From Pseudonocardia sp. MH-G8 (GTDB lineage: Bacteria > Actinomycetota > Actinomycetes > Mycobacteriales > Pseudonocardiaceae), in the NCBI RefSeq assembly GCF_002262885.1, contig NZ_NKYF01000008.1, forward strand, positions 1 through 64,000: a DNA stretch of 64,000 nucleotides, given 5' to 3'. The notes below the pieces were generated by a model. It searched no databases, was not told the DNA's origin, and worked only from the letters and a program-made list of their open reading frames with translations. This document shows positions 24,804 to 33,425 of the stretch, piece by piece. Positions within the stretch are counted from its first letter, which is position 1. Each line of letters opens with the position of its first letter. A program made the translations under genes and the position numbers.

Positions 24804-25622
24804 ATGACGACCGCCTCCGACGCCCCGTTCCGGGACGCCATCTCCGTGACGCCGCTCGGAGGCGGCCGGTACGGCGCCGAGCTGGGCTCGCGCTGGACGA
24901 TCGGCACCAAGGCCCACGGCGGCCTGCTGATGGTGCTGCTGGCGCGCGCGGGCCTGGCGCGCGTGGAGGCCGAGGCGCCCGGTGCGGCGCCCGACCCGCT
25001 CGCCGTGGCGGCGGACTTCCTGCGCGCCCCCGACGCCGGTCCGGTCGAGCTGGAGACCGAGGTGCTCAAGGTCGGGCGCACGGTGTCGGTGGTCTCGGTG
25101 CGGATGCACCAGAGCGGGCGGACGATGCTCGCCTCCACGGTGACCGCGGGCCGGCTGCCCGGGGACGACCCGCACTGGAAGGACCTCCCCGACGTGGCTC
25201 CCGAGCCCGGCGCGGACGCCACCGACCCGGCCACCGACGAACGCGTCACCACCCTCGCCGACGTGTGCGACCTGCGCTACGACACGGCCACGTTCGCGTT
25301 CGCCCGCGGGGAGCACGGCCCGCCCGTGCTGCGCGGGTGGGCCCGCCCCCGCGGCGAACCGACGGACGTCCTGTTCGCCCTGCTCGCGGGCGACATCATG
25401 GCGCCCACCGTGTTCAACGTGAGCGGCCGCGTGGGCTGGGCCCCCACCGTCCAGCTGACGGCGCTGCTCCGCGCCCGCCCGGCGCCGGGCTGGCTGCGCA
25501 TCGAGGCGCGATCGGCCTCGGTGGTGGGCGGGTGGTTCGACGAGGACGTCACGGTCGTCGACTCCGCGGGACGGCTGGTCTGCCAGGCCCGCCAGCTGGC
25601 GCTGTCCCCCCTCGGCCGCTGA
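24804..25622 (+). CDS. Acyl-CoA thioesterase family protein (double hotdog, TesB-like)
   Basis: 272 aa, matching a double-hotdog thioesterase. The first half has GTKAHGGLLMVLLARAGL (the first hotdog helix) and AADFLRAPDAGPVELETEVLKVGRTVSVVSVRM. The second half has DIMAPTVFNV and a long helix-strand core ending SPLGR. It resembles the actinobacterial 'thioesterase family protein' group with substrate unknown. ATG 24804 follows AGGG at 8 nt; ATG 24780 is in frame and possible. Confidence 0.8.
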   Translation: MTTASDAPFRDAISVTPLGGGRYGAELGSRWTIGTKAHGGLLMVLLARAGLARVEAEAPGAAPDPLAVAADFLRAPDAGPVELETEVLKVGRTVSVVSVRMHQSGRTMLASTVTAGRLPGDDPHWKDLPDVAPEPGADATDPATDERVTTLADVCDLRYDTATFAFARGEHGPPVLRGWARPRGEPTDVLFALLAGDIMAPTVFNVSGRVGWAPTVQLTALLRARPAPGWLRIEARSASVVGGWFDEDVTVVDSAGRLVCQARQLALSPLGR

Positions 25623-25657
25623 ACCGGTCCGGGGAGGGGCGACTACCGTTGTCGGCC

Positions 25658-26464
25658 ATGACGCGGATCGCGGTCCTCGGAGCGGGGAAGATCGGGGAGG
25701 CGCTGCTGGCGGGGCTGCTCGCCGGTGGGCGGAGCACCGACGAGCTGGTGTTCACCGAGCGGCACCCGGAGCGTGCCGCGGAGCTGAGCGCGCGGCTGGG
25801 CATCGCGGCGCTGGACGTCGCGGGTGCGGCTGCGCGCTCGGACATCGTGGTGCTGGCCGTCAAGCCCCAGGACATCACACCCGTGCTCGCCGAGCTGGCG
25901 CCGGCGCTGCGCCCGGGCACGCTGGTGGTGTCGTTGTGCGCCGGGCTTCCCACCGCGCTGTTCGAGGGCGCCCTGCCGGCCGGCACACCGGTCGTGCGGG
26001 TCATGCCGAACACCCCGATGCTCGTGGGAGAAGCGATGAGCGCGATCTCCGCCGGCACCCACGCCACGGACGACCAGCTCGCCGTCGTGGAGAAGATGCT
26101 CGCTTCCGTCGGGCGGGTCGTGCGTCTGCCCGAGTCGCAGCAGGACGCGGTGACGGCGCTGTCGGGCTCCGGCCCGGCGTACTTCTTCTTCCTGGTCGAG
26201 GCGATGATCGACGCCGGGATCCTGCTCGGCCTGCCGCGTTCCGTTGCGGCCGACCTCATCGTGCAGTCGGCGTTCGGTGCGGCGCGGATGTTGCGCGAGT
26301 CCAGCGACCACCCCGTGCTCCTGCGCGAGGCGGTGACGTCCCCGGCGGGCACCACCATCGCCGCGATCCGGGAGCTGGAGCGGCACGGGGTGCGGGCTGC
26401 GCTGATCGCGGCGATCGAGGCTGCGCGGGACCGCTCCGTGGAGCTGGGCCGCGCGGCCCGTTGA
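25658..26464 (+). CDS. proC: Pyrroline-5-carboxylate reductase
   Basis: 268 aa. It catalyses the last step of proline synthesis, NAD(P)H reduction of pyrroline-5-carboxylate. The Rossmann motif VLGAGKIGEALLAGLL is at residues 6-21, VVLAVKPQD at about 67-75, RVMPNTPMLVG at about 115-125, and the P5CR signature ALSGSGPAYFF...EAMIDAGILLGL at about 165-195. Its position after the TIM-barrel protein equals Rv0500. The upstream TACCGT box (25644-25649) lies 8 nt before ATG. Confidence 0.95.
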   Translation: MTRIAVLGAGKIGEALLAGLLAGGRSTDELVFTERHPERAAELSARLGIAALDVAGAAARSDIVVLAVKPQDITPVLAELAPALRPGTLVVSLCAGLPTALFEGALPAGTPVVRVMPNTPMLVGEAMSAISAGTHATDDQLAVVEKMLASVGRVVRLPESQQDAVTALSGSGPAYFFFLVEAMIDAGILLGLPRSVAADLIVQSAFGAARMLRESSDHPVLLREAVTSPAGTTIAAIRELERHGVRAALIAAIEAARDRSVELGRAAR

Positions 26465-26655
26465 CCCCGGTTCCGGGCGGCGTGCACCGATCGGGCGAGG
26501 AGCGTCACCCTGACGCGCGGGGCTGAATCACCCTTGAGCGCAGCCATCCCCTCGATCCCGTCACACCTGCACCGCTAAGCTCATCCGGAACATCGTCGCC
26601 GTGCCCGGCGCGGAGTCCGGGCACGACCGGTGCGACCCAGGAAAGCGGTGATCGG

Positions 26656-26865
26656 ATGGCGTCCGAGCCCTCGGAGATCCACCTCGCCCAGGTGCAGTTC
26701 CTCACGGTGGCCGAGGTCGCGGCCATGATGCGGGTCTCCAAGATGACCGTCTACCGGCTCGTGCACGGCGGTGAGCTGCCCGCCGCCCGCGTCGGGCGCT
26801 CGTTCCGCGTGCCGAAGAGCGCGGTGGAGGAGTACCTGCGCAGCGCCTACTTCGACGCGGGCTAG
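26656..26865 (+). CDS. Small MerR/excisionase-type HTH protein (Rv0500A-like)
   Basis: 69 aa. LTVAEVAAMMRVSKMTVYRLVHGGELPAARVGRSFRVPKSAVEEYL is a complete excisionase-type winged helix, and the QVQFLTVAEVA start and SAYFDAG tail match the mycobacterial Rv0500A group. The family lies next to proC and bS22 in many Actinobacteria. Its targets are unknown to me. It probably binds DNA as a dimer. A TAAGCT -10-like box (26576-26581) gives an 5' leader of about 70 nt. Confidence 0.85.
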   Translation: MASEPSEIHLAQVQFLTVAEVAAMMRVSKMTVYRLVHGGELPAARVGRSFRVPKSAVEEYLRSAYFDAG

Positions 26866-26959
26866 ATCAATGGCCTCCGCCTTTCGCTCCGGCGGGCTCG
26901 CCGAGGCTTCCGGCGTCGCCGAGAGCGCGGGGGGCGGGGAGCTGCGGGGAACGCCCCGG

Positions 26960-26965
26960 TAGAGT
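26960..26965 (+). promoter_or_regulatory. -10 box upstream of bS22 gene
   Basis: TAGAGT, a good sigma-70-type -10. The transcript would have a leader of about 110 nt before ATG 27084, long enough for regulation. Confidence 0.4.
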
Positions 26966-27083
26966 GGGCCCCCGGTCATCGCCCGGCCCGCGCGCGCTCG
27001 TCGCGAGCGCCCGGCCGGTCGCACCTCGCCGCACCACAGCGGCCCGTCCCCGGGTCGCGTTCCGACAGGAAGGGCCGCCACAC

Positions 27084-27185
27084 ATGGGCTCCGTCATCAA
27101 GAAGCGCCGCAAGCGGATGTCGAAGAAGAAGCACCGCAAGCTCCTCCGCAAGACCCGCGTGCAGCGTCGCAAGCTCGGCAAGTAG
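27084..27185 (+). CDS. Ribosomal protein bS22 (AURKAIP1/COX24 domain)
   Basis: 33 aa, more than half Lys and Arg. Its start MGSVIKKRRKRMSKKKHRKL and end RVQRRKLGK match the AURKAIP1/COX24 peptide found in mycobacterial 30S structures and named bS22. It would sit in the small subunit, touching 16S rRNA. AGGAAGG precedes ATG 27084. It lies between the Rv0500A-like gene and the epimerase gene, the same as in mycobacteria (Rv0500B). Automatic annotation often misses genes this short. Confidence 0.9.
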   Translation: MGSVIKKRRKRMSKKKHRKLLRKTRVQRRKLGK

Positions 27186-27302
27186 GCCTCGGCATGCAGG
27201 CCGCCGCACGTAGGCCGCTGCGGTCTGCGGGGCGCACGGAGCGCGTGGCCCCGCGGCCGAGCGGTATGCGCTTGCCCGCGGTGGACCCGCCCACAGGAGG
27301 TG

Positions 27303-27331
27303 CGCTCCGGCCCCACACCGGCGCCGGAGCG
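27303..27331. terminator. GC-rich hairpin downstream of bS22 gene
   Basis: Arms CGCTCCGGC and GCCGGAGCG form a perfect 9-bp stem with an 11-nt loop. No T-run follows; a TACCAT -10-like box comes directly after, at 27335. It could terminate bS22 or regulate the epimerase promoter. Confidence 0.4.
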
Positions 27332-27381
27332 GGCTACCATCGGTCACTCGCTGCATCCGATCGCATTCCTGGGGTAGGCCC

Positions 27382-28419
27382 GTGCCTCCTTCCGTCGTCC
27401 TCGTCACCGGGGTCAGCCGCTTCCTCGGTGGTCACCTCGCTGCGCGCCTGGCCGCCAACCCGGACATCGAGCGGGTGCTGGGTGTGGACACCGTGCCCCC
27501 TCCCCGTGACCTGCTGCGCCGGATGGGGCGCGCGGAGTTCGTGCGCGCCGACATCCGCAACCCGCTGATCTCGAAGGTCATCTCCACCGCGTCGGTCGAC
27601 ACCGTCGTCCACGCGTCGCTCACCGCCAACCCCGGCTCGTCCGGTGGTCGCGTGGCGATGAAGGAGATGAACGTCATCGGCACGATGCAGCTGCTGGCGG
27701 CGTGCCAGAAGGCGCCGTCGGTCCAGCGGATGGTGCTCAAGTCCACCACCGCCGTCTACGGCTCGAGCTCGCGCGATCCGGCGCTGTTCACCGAGACGAT
27801 GACCCCGAAGGACCTGCCGCCCGGCGGCTACGCCAAGGACGCCATCGAGATCGAGGGCTACCTGCGGGGGTTCGCCCGCCGGCGGCCCGACGTCTCGGTC
27901 ACCACCCTGCGGTTCGCCAACTTCATCGGCCCACGCATCGACACCGTCTTCACCCGCTACTTCGCGCTGCCCGCCGTGCCGATCGTCCTCGGCTACGACG
28001 CGCGCGTGCAGCTGGTGCACGAGGAGGACGGGCTCGCCGTGCTGGAGAAGGCGGCCAGCGAGGACGTGCCGGGCGTCTTCAACGTCGCGGCCGACGGCGT
28101 GCTGCTGCTGTCGCAGGCGATCCGCCGCGCCGGCCGGGTGCCGCTCCCGGTGCCGAGCCTCGCCGTCGGACCCGTGAGCCGGTTGTTCCGCAGTGCGCGC
28201 CTGGTCGACTTCTCCCCGGAGCAGATGCGGCTGCTCAACTTCGGGCGCGTGGTCGACAACGGACGGCTCCGCCGGCAGTTCGGGTTCACACCGCGCTGGA
28301 CCACCGTGCAGGCCTTCGACGACTACGTCCGCGGACGCGCGTTGCGCCCCGTCGTCGACCCCGATCGGTTCGCCGCTGTGGAACGCGGCGTGCTCGCCGC
28401 CGCGAGGGTGCTGCGATGA
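27382..28419 (+). CDS. NAD-dependent epimerase/dehydratase family protein (Rv0501-like)
   Basis: 345 aa, extended short-chain dehydrogenase fold. It has VLVTGVSRFLGGHLAARL (a GxxxFLG variant of the usual GxxGxxG, residues 7-24), the DIR segment, KSTTAVYGSSS carrying the catalytic Ser/Thr and Tyr region, and YAKDAIEIEGYL, where the YxxxK is YAKDA. As the Lys does not follow the Tyr at the usual +4 spacing, the catalytic pair may be degenerate. Place and sequence fit mycobacterial Rv0501 ('GalE2'); substrate unproven. It is joined to the acyltransferase gene by an ATGA overlap. Confidence 0.85.
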   Translation: MPPSVVLVTGVSRFLGGHLAARLAANPDIERVLGVDTVPPPRDLLRRMGRAEFVRADIRNPLISKVISTASVDTVVHASLTANPGSSGGRVAMKEMNVIGTMQLLAACQKAPSVQRMVLKSTTAVYGSSSRDPALFTETMTPKDLPPGGYAKDAIEIEGYLRGFARRRPDVSVTTLRFANFIGPRIDTVFTRYFALPAVPIVLGYDARVQLVHEEDGLAVLEKAASEDVPGVFNVAADGVLLLSQAIRRAGRVPLPVPSLAVGPVSRLFRSARLVDFSPEQMRLLNFGRVVDNGRLRRQFGFTPRWTTVQAFDDYVRGRALRPVVDPDRFAAVERGVLAAARVLR

Positions 28420-29456
28420 CGCCGCGACGCCGCGCCGTGCGCCCGGACGTCGACGCCGCGCTCGTCGAGAGGGCGGAGGCGAGCGGAGCGCAGGTGATCC
28501 CCTTGCGCGCCGACGAGGGATGGGCGTCCGACGCCGGGAAACCCGAGGACGACATGCGCGAGGACGATGCCGTGCCGCCCGCCGAGGGCGAGGATGCGGC
28601 GGACACCGGCCCGGCGGCGTGGGAGGAGGCGCTCGCCGCGTCGCTGGCGTTCCTGCGCAGGCGGCTCGAGGGCGACTACGCCGTCGACGAGTTCGGCTTC
28701 GACAGCGAGCTCACCGACAACGTGATCATCCCGGCGCTGCGCCCGCTGTACCGCAACTGGTTCCGCGTGGAGACCATCGGCATGGACCACGTGCCCGATG
28801 TCGGCGGCGCCCTGGTCGTGGCCAACCACTCCGGCACCCTGCCGCTGGACTCCTTGATGACGTCCGTCGCGCTGCACGACGACCACCCCGCCCATCGGCA
28901 CCTGCGGATGCTCGGGGCCGACCTGATGTTCCGCCTGCCCGTGGTGGGCCCGCTCGCCCGCAAGCAGGGCAGCACGCTCGCGTGCACCCCGGACGCGCAG
29001 CGGCTGATGGCGTCCGGCGAGCTGGTCGGTGTGTGGCCGGAGGGGTTCAAGGGCATCGGCAAGCCGTTCCGCGACCGGTACAAGCTGCAGCGCTTCGGCC
29101 GCGGCGGGTTCGTCTCGGCCGCGCTGCGCACAGGAGTCCCGATCATCCCGTGTTCGATCGTGGGCGCGGAGGAGATCTATCCGAAGATCGGCGAGATCAA
29201 GCCGCTCGCGCGGCTGTTCGGGGCGCCCTACTTCCCGGTCACACCGTTGTTCCCGGCGTTCGGGCCGGTGGGGCTCGTTCCGCTGCCGTCGAAGTGGTAC
29301 ATCGAGTTCGGCGAGCCGATCCGCACCGACTCGATCGACCCGGCCGAGGCGGACGACCCGATGACGGTGTTCAACCTGACCGACCAGGTCCGGGAGACGA
29401 TCCAGCACACGCTCTACCGCCTGCTGAGCCAACGCAGGAGCACTTTTTTGGGCTGA
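28416..29456 (+). CDS. Lysophospholipid acyltransferase family protein (Rv0502-like)
   Basis: 346 aa. An acidic, variable N-terminal about 75 residues is followed by a PlsC-type domain: VVANHSGTLPLDSLM (the catalytic His motif, with a longer His-Asp gap than classic HX4D), GVWPEGFKGIGKPF (the second conserved block) and GVPIIPCSIVGAEEIYP (the third block). It is probably membrane-associated without a clear TM helix. It is likely to transfer acyl groups in lipid synthesis; the acceptor is unknown. Coupled by ATGA to the upstream epimerase gene, as in mycobacteria. Confidence 0.85.
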   Translation: MTPRRRAVRPDVDAALVERAEASGAQVIPLRADEGWASDAGKPEDDMREDDAVPPAEGEDAADTGPAAWEEALAASLAFLRRRLEGDYAVDEFGFDSELTDNVIIPALRPLYRNWFRVETIGMDHVPDVGGALVVANHSGTLPLDSLMTSVALHDDHPAHRHLRMLGADLMFRLPVVGPLARKQGSTLACTPDAQRLMASGELVGVWPEGFKGIGKPFRDRYKLQRFGRGGFVSAALRTGVPIIPCSIVGAEEIYPKIGEIKPLARLFGAPYFPVTPLFPAFGPVGLVPLPSKWYIEFGEPIRTDSIDPAEADDPMTVFNLTDQVRETIQHTLYRLLSQRRSTFLG

Positions 29457-29480
29457 CACGCCCCCCGGGGTGGTGCGGGG

Positions 29481-30434
29481 CTAGCGTTTGCGGGCGGCCA
29501 GGCCGGCTGCCACCGCTCCTGCGATCGCCCCTGCCCCCAGTACCGAAGGCACGCCGATCCTCGCGGCCTTGCGGCCGGTGCGGAAGTCGCGCACCTGCCA
29601 GCCACGTTCCTTCGCCACGTCGCGCAGGTCGGCGTCGGGGTTGACGGCTACCGCCGTGCCGACCGCGGAGAGCATCGGCACGTCGTTGACCGAGTCGGAG
29701 TAGGCGGTGCAGCGGCGCAGGTCCAGGCCCTCGGTGACCGCGAGCGCGCGCACGGCGTGGGCTTTCGCCGGACCGTGCAGGATCTCGCCGACCAGTCGGC
29801 CGGTGTAGTGGCCGTCGACGCTCTCCGCCACCGTGCCCAGGGCGCCGGTGAGCCCGAGCCTGCGGGCGATGATGAGAGCGAGCTCGACCGGGGTGGCGGT
29901 GACCAGCCAGACCCGCTGCCCTGCGTCCAGGTGCATCTGGGCGAGCGCGCGGGTGCCGGCCCAGATGCGGTCGGCCATCAGCTCGTCGTAGATCTCCTCG
30001 CCGAGCGCGGTGATCTCGGCGACCGGCCGGCCCGCGACGAACGACAACGCGGTGTCGCGCCCGGTGGTGGTGGAGTAGCTGGTCTCGCGCCCGCCGATGC
30101 GGAACCGCAGCTGCTGCCACGCGAATCCGAGCAGGTCGGAGGTGGTGAAGAACTTGCGCGCGGCCAGGCCGCGGGCGAAGTGGAAGATCGAGGCGCCGAT
30201 CATCATCGTGTTGTCGACGTCGAAGAACGCGGCGGCCGTGAGGTCGGTGAGCGGCACGTCGGGAGGGCCGCTGTCCCCCGCGGCGACCGCCGCGGCCGCA
30301 GCCGCTTCGCCGGCTCTGAGCGCGGGATCGGTGGCGGTGGCCGACTCGACCACACCCGGCGTCTCCGTGGCCCCGCTCAGCTCCCCGGAGCGGGTGGGTG
30401 TCAACGGTTCGCGGGGCTCTTGCTCTCCAACCAC
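29481..30434 (-). CDS. HAD-IB family phosphatase (SerB1-like)
   Basis: 317 aa. After a disordered Ala/Thr-rich head of about 65 residues comes the HAD motif I FFDVDNTMM (DxDxT), motif II VTATP, motif III with the lysine in GPAKAHAV, and motif IV YSDSVNDVPML. A C-terminal hydrophobic stretch (SVLGAGAIAGAVAAGL) could touch the membrane. It belongs to the SerB-related group but lacks regulatory ACT domains. The mycobacterial counterpart is Rv0505c (SerB1); phosphoserine is a possible but unproven substrate. GGAGG precedes the GTG start at 6-9 nt. Convergent with the acyltransferase. Confidence 0.85.
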   Translation of the reverse strand: MVGEQEPREPLTPTRSGELSGATETPGVVESATATDPALRAGEAAAAAAVAAGDSGPPDVPLTDLTAAAFFDVDNTMMIGASIFHFARGLAARKFFTTSDLLGFAWQQLRFRIGGRETSYSTTTGRDTALSFVAGRPVAEITALGEEIYDELMADRIWAGTRALAQMHLDAGQRVWLVTATPVELALIIARRLGLTGALGTVAESVDGHYTGRLVGEILHGPAKAHAVRALAVTEGLDLRRCTAYSDSVNDVPMLSAVGTAVAVNPDADLRDVAKERGWQVRDFRTGRKAARIGVPSVLGAGAIAGAVAAGLAARKR

Positions 30435-30577
30435 CTGCGGGCCTCCGTGGGTCTTCTCGCCTCAGCCTACTGGGGCCCGCCGACGTGACGGCCCCGGTTC
30501 GGCGACGGGAGGCATCCGAAGACGCGAGGGCCGCCGCGGGAAGCACATCCGCGGCGGCCCTCGACGTCGTGTGCGGA

Positions 30578-32044
30578 TCAGCCGATGGTGATCCCGGGCA
30601 TCCCCGGGAGCAGCGGCGGGAGCGTCACCGGGGGAAGCAGCGGGAGCGGCACCGAGACGTCGCCCTCCGAACCCTCGTCGTCGGACTCGGGCTCGGAGGT
30701 CGACGTGCTGTCCTCGTCCTCGTTCTTGCTGGTGCTGGACTTGTCGGCGTCGCCCTCGCGCTCGGCGTCCGGGAGGAGGTCGGGCAGCAGGCCGGGCTCC
30801 CGGCCGGTGGAGGCGTCGCTCGGTGTGCGGGACGGCTCGTCCGTCTCGCGGGTTCCGGTCTCGTCGCTCTCGTCCGGCGTGGACGTCGCGTCCTTGCTCG
30901 CGTCGGCCTCGTCGGACTCCGGGGAGGTCGTCTCCGCACCACGGCGGGCCGTGCACTCCTCGCCGTCGCAGGAGCCGGACGCGTCCGCGGACCCGGTGCG
31001 GCCGAGCAGCCGGTCGAGCAGCTCGATCGACTCGTCCGCCTCGGCCGCGGCGGGCAGATCCGGCCCGATCTCGCTGAGCCGCTCCGACTGCTCGGACGCC
31101 CACGTGCGCAGGTCGTCCTGGGCGGTGCTCGTGGCGTCGGGCCCTGCCGACTCGAGGAGCAGTTGCGAGCCCTCGTCGGTGGCGACGTCGAACTCGTCCA
31201 TCACCCTCGTGAACACCTCGGGCGCGGGCGCGGCCTGCGGCTCGAGGGCGCTGAGCCGCTCCACCTCGGACAGTCGGGCGGCGGCGATGTCGAGCTGGCG
31301 CTGCGCCCGGCTGGCATCGTCGAAGGCGAGCGCGAGACCGGCCGACTCCGCGGCGCGCTTGACCGCGTAGAGATTGTCGCCGGGCAGCGCGTTCTGGCTG
31401 GCGAAGATCCCCCCACTGGCGATCGCGATCATCGCGGCCATCGCGGCCGAGCCGACGAGGAGCGCGCGTCGGCGCAGGCTCCCGGCGGCGGGCCGCTTGG
31501 ACGCTCCGGCGCGGCCCGCGGGGCGGTTGGTGGTGCTGTGCCGGGCCCGCCGGCCCGCGCGCGGCGCAGGCTGGTGCGTGGCGGCCGTCGGCGCGTCCTC
31601 ATCGTCCGGGGCGTCCGGGGTGTCGCCGGCGGCGCTCTCGGACCCGGTGACGTCCATCCGCGCCGTCACGGGCGCGATCCGGGTGGTCCGGGCCGCGGGG
31701 TCGACGTCGTGCTGCCTCTCCGGGCCGGCAGGGTCGACGAGACGGCCCAGGGGCGCCGTGCGTTCCGCGGAGGTGGGCGGGGCCACCCCGTGATGAGGCG
31801 GGTTCTGCGGCGCCGGACGAGGGCCCGGCTGCGGACCGCCCTGCTCCGCGAGCACGGCCATGAGGCGCTGCTTCGCGCGCGCCTTGGTCTCGGCGTCCGG
31901 CGAGAACTCCGCTCCCCGGGACCGCAGCATCGCCACGATCTCGAGCTCCCGTGCGAGATCGTCGTCGCCTGCGGCGCCGAGGGGTGTCCCCGACTCCACG
32001 GCGGCGGCGAACCGCTCTGCGTCCTTGCCCTGTCCGGCGGGCAT
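30578..32044 (-). CDS. rsbN: Anti-sigma factor RsbN-like (DUF5667)
   Basis: 488 aa. The N-terminal cytoplasmic part opens GKDAERFAAAVESG and has the ELEIVAMLRSRGAEFSPDAETKARAKQRLM helices that face the sigma factor. A disordered linker leads to one TM (LLVGSAAMAAMIAIASGGIF, about residues 201-220). The DUF5667 domain follows directly (LPGDNLYAVKRAAESAGLAL). The long C-terminal tail is Ser/Asp/Glu-rich and ends in a Pro/Leu run (VPLPLLPPVTLPPLLPG). RsbN is known in Streptomyces as the membrane anti-sigma factor that holds BldN. The gene directly follows bldN, as expected. ATG 32044 has GAGGA 8 nt upstream; GTG 32059 is an alternative. Confidence 0.85.
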   Translation of the reverse strand: MPAGQGKDAERFAAAVESGTPLGAAGDDDLARELEIVAMLRSRGAEFSPDAETKARAKQRLMAVLAEQGGPQPGPRPAPQNPPHHGVAPPTSAERTAPLGRLVDPAGPERQHDVDPAARTTRIAPVTARMDVTGSESAAGDTPDAPDDEDAPTAATHQPAPRAGRRARHSTTNRPAGRAGASKRPAAGSLRRRALLVGSAAMAAMIAIASGGIFASQNALPGDNLYAVKRAAESAGLALAFDDASRAQRQLDIAAARLSEVERLSALEPQAAPAPEVFTRVMDEFDVATDEGSQLLLESAGPDATSTAQDDLRTWASEQSERLSEIGPDLPAAAEADESIELLDRLLGRTGSADASGSCDGEECTARRGAETTSPESDEADASKDATSTPDESDETGTRETDEPSRTPSDASTGREPGLLPDLLPDAEREGDADKSSTSKNEDEDSTSTSEPESDDEGSEGDVSVPLPLLPPVTLPPLLPGMPGITIG

Positions 32045-32118
32045 GTTGGCCGTCCTCACTGCATCCCTGCGCTGTCAGTCCCCGCACCCTGGTCGTGCGC
32101 GGCGCGACGTTCAGCCGT

Positions 32119-32146
32119 ACAACGAGCCGTGGAGCGTCTGGTTACG
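32119..32146 (-). promoter_or_regulatory. Candidate sigma-BldN promoter of rsbN
   Basis: On the minus strand, CGTAAC (32146-32141), a 16-nt spacer, then CGTTGT (32124-32119). This differs at one base from the published BldN consensus as I recall it (CGTAAC-N16-CGTTGA). Transcription would begin about 65-70 nt before rsbN. Confidence 0.6.
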
Positions 32147-32228
32147 GGTCGGAGACCGTTCACCGCATCGAGTCGTTCGTTCGTCGCACCCGTAACGCGC
32201 TGGGCGTAGGTGACGATGTACCGCGGGG

Positions 32229-32948
32229 TCATCGGAGGCCCTCCGGTAGCAGCTGGGCGAGCCGGCGGACCGCTCGGTGCTGGAGGGCCTTGACGGCCCC
32301 CTCGTTGCGGTCCATGATCTCGGCCGTTTCGGCCACGGACAGGCCCTGCAGGAAGCGGAGCTGGATGCATTCCTGCTGGTCGGGGTTCAACTTGCGTACG
32401 CAGCGCAGCAGCTCGTCGTTGGTGGCGAGGTCGAGCACCTTCTGCTCGGGGCCGCCGGTGCTCGGGGAGAGCTCGATGATCTCGCTGGTGGTCTGCTCCA
32501 GCCGGTAGCGGCTGGACTTCACGTGATCGAAGATCAGGTTGCGCGCGATGGTGACGAACCACGCACCGATGTCGCGACCCTGGTAGCTGACCGAGGAGAT
32601 CCGCCGCAGCGCTCTGACGAACGTCTCCTGGGTGAGGTCCTCGGCGAGGGTGCGGTCACCCGTGCGGAAGAGCACGTAGCGGAAGACGACGTCGTAGTAG
32701 CGGTCGAACAGTTCGCCGAACGCGAGCATGTCGCCGTCCTGCGCGGCCTTGACCAGCGCCCACGCTCCGCCCTCCTCGTGCTGCGGCGCGTCGGGGGCGG
32801 CCTGCGGGGCGGCGTGCGCCGGCTCCGCGGGCGGAGCGGGCGCGGACTCTGCCGGGCTCTGCCGCGGCCGGGGGAGCGGGTGGCCGGTGACGGCTTCTCG
32901 CGGCGGAGGACCGGGTGGACCGACTCGGGGAGCAGTGGTCGGGGGCAT
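32229..32948 (-). CDS. bldN: ECF sigma factor BldN-like
   Basis: 239 aa. A Pro/Ala-rich head (about residues 1-60) is followed by sigma region 2 (GELFDRYYDVVFRYVLFRTGD...ETFVRALRRI) and region 4 (LNPDQQECIQLRFLQGLSVAETAEIM...GAVKALQHRAVRRLAQLLPE). The segments GRDIGAWFVTIARNLIFDH and KSSRYRLEQTTSE are nearly those of Streptomyces BldN from memory. BldN controls aerial-hypha surface proteins and is made as a pro-protein with a removable N-terminal extension; the head here could be equivalent though unlike in sequence. GAGAGG lies just before ATG 32948; ATG 33023 would lengthen the head. Confidence 0.9.
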   Translation of the reverse strand: MPPTTAPRVGPPGPPPREAVTGHPLPRPRQSPAESAPAPPAEPAHAAPQAAPDAPQHEEGGAWALVKAAQDGDMLAFGELFDRYYDVVFRYVLFRTGDRTLAEDLTQETFVRALRRISSVSYQGRDIGAWFVTIARNLIFDHVKSSRYRLEQTTSEIIELSPSTGGPEQKVLDLATNDELLRCVRKLNPDQQECIQLRFLQGLSVAETAEIMDRNEGAVKALQHRAVRRLAQLLPEGLR

Positions 32949-33425
32949 CTCTACCTCTCGACCCGCCGGTGGACGGGCGGTCTCGGTGGGGAGCAGCCGA
33001 GGCTGTCGTACGGGTCGGGTCATGGATCCCGGCGGGCCCTGCAACCGCGTCGGAGGTCAGGGGGCCGCGTCGACACCCTGCGGGGTGCGGTGTGGTGCGG
33101 CGGATCGGCCCGTGGTGCGCCGGCGGCAACAAGCTGCATGCCACTCCCTCGGGTGAGCTTCGCGACGATCTCGTGGGTCGGCCGTTGAGTTGGCTGTAGC
33201 GGCGGAGCATACGGCCGGCCCGGTGTGGCGAAGCACGCACCACCGTTCGCCGTGACCGTCTTCCGGTGAGCGGCCGACTACACGCGGTCAACGCCCCGAG
33301 GACCCGCGTGTCGCCGTGGCGCGACGGGGTGCGTCATGCGCCGAGCGTCGCAGGCGCCGCGTCGCCCGGTTCGTGCCAGACTCGGCCGCGGAGGCATCGC
33401 GCGCACCGCCAACCCGGGGAGAACA
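32949..33425. other. Divergent control region bldN / acyl-CoA ligase
   Basis: About 480 nt with no supported gene. It must hold both promoters. The GC-rich sequence shows no hairpin, repeat or clear operator that I could recognise. Its length suggests a long 5' leader for bldN. Confidence 0.5.

Noticed and set aside
27186..27381. Possible tRNA or structured RNA after bS22
   Set aside because: A 9-bp hairpin is present, but no cloverleaf, T-arm GTTCGA pattern or CCA-type end was found. I found no convincing tRNA elsewhere in the window either.
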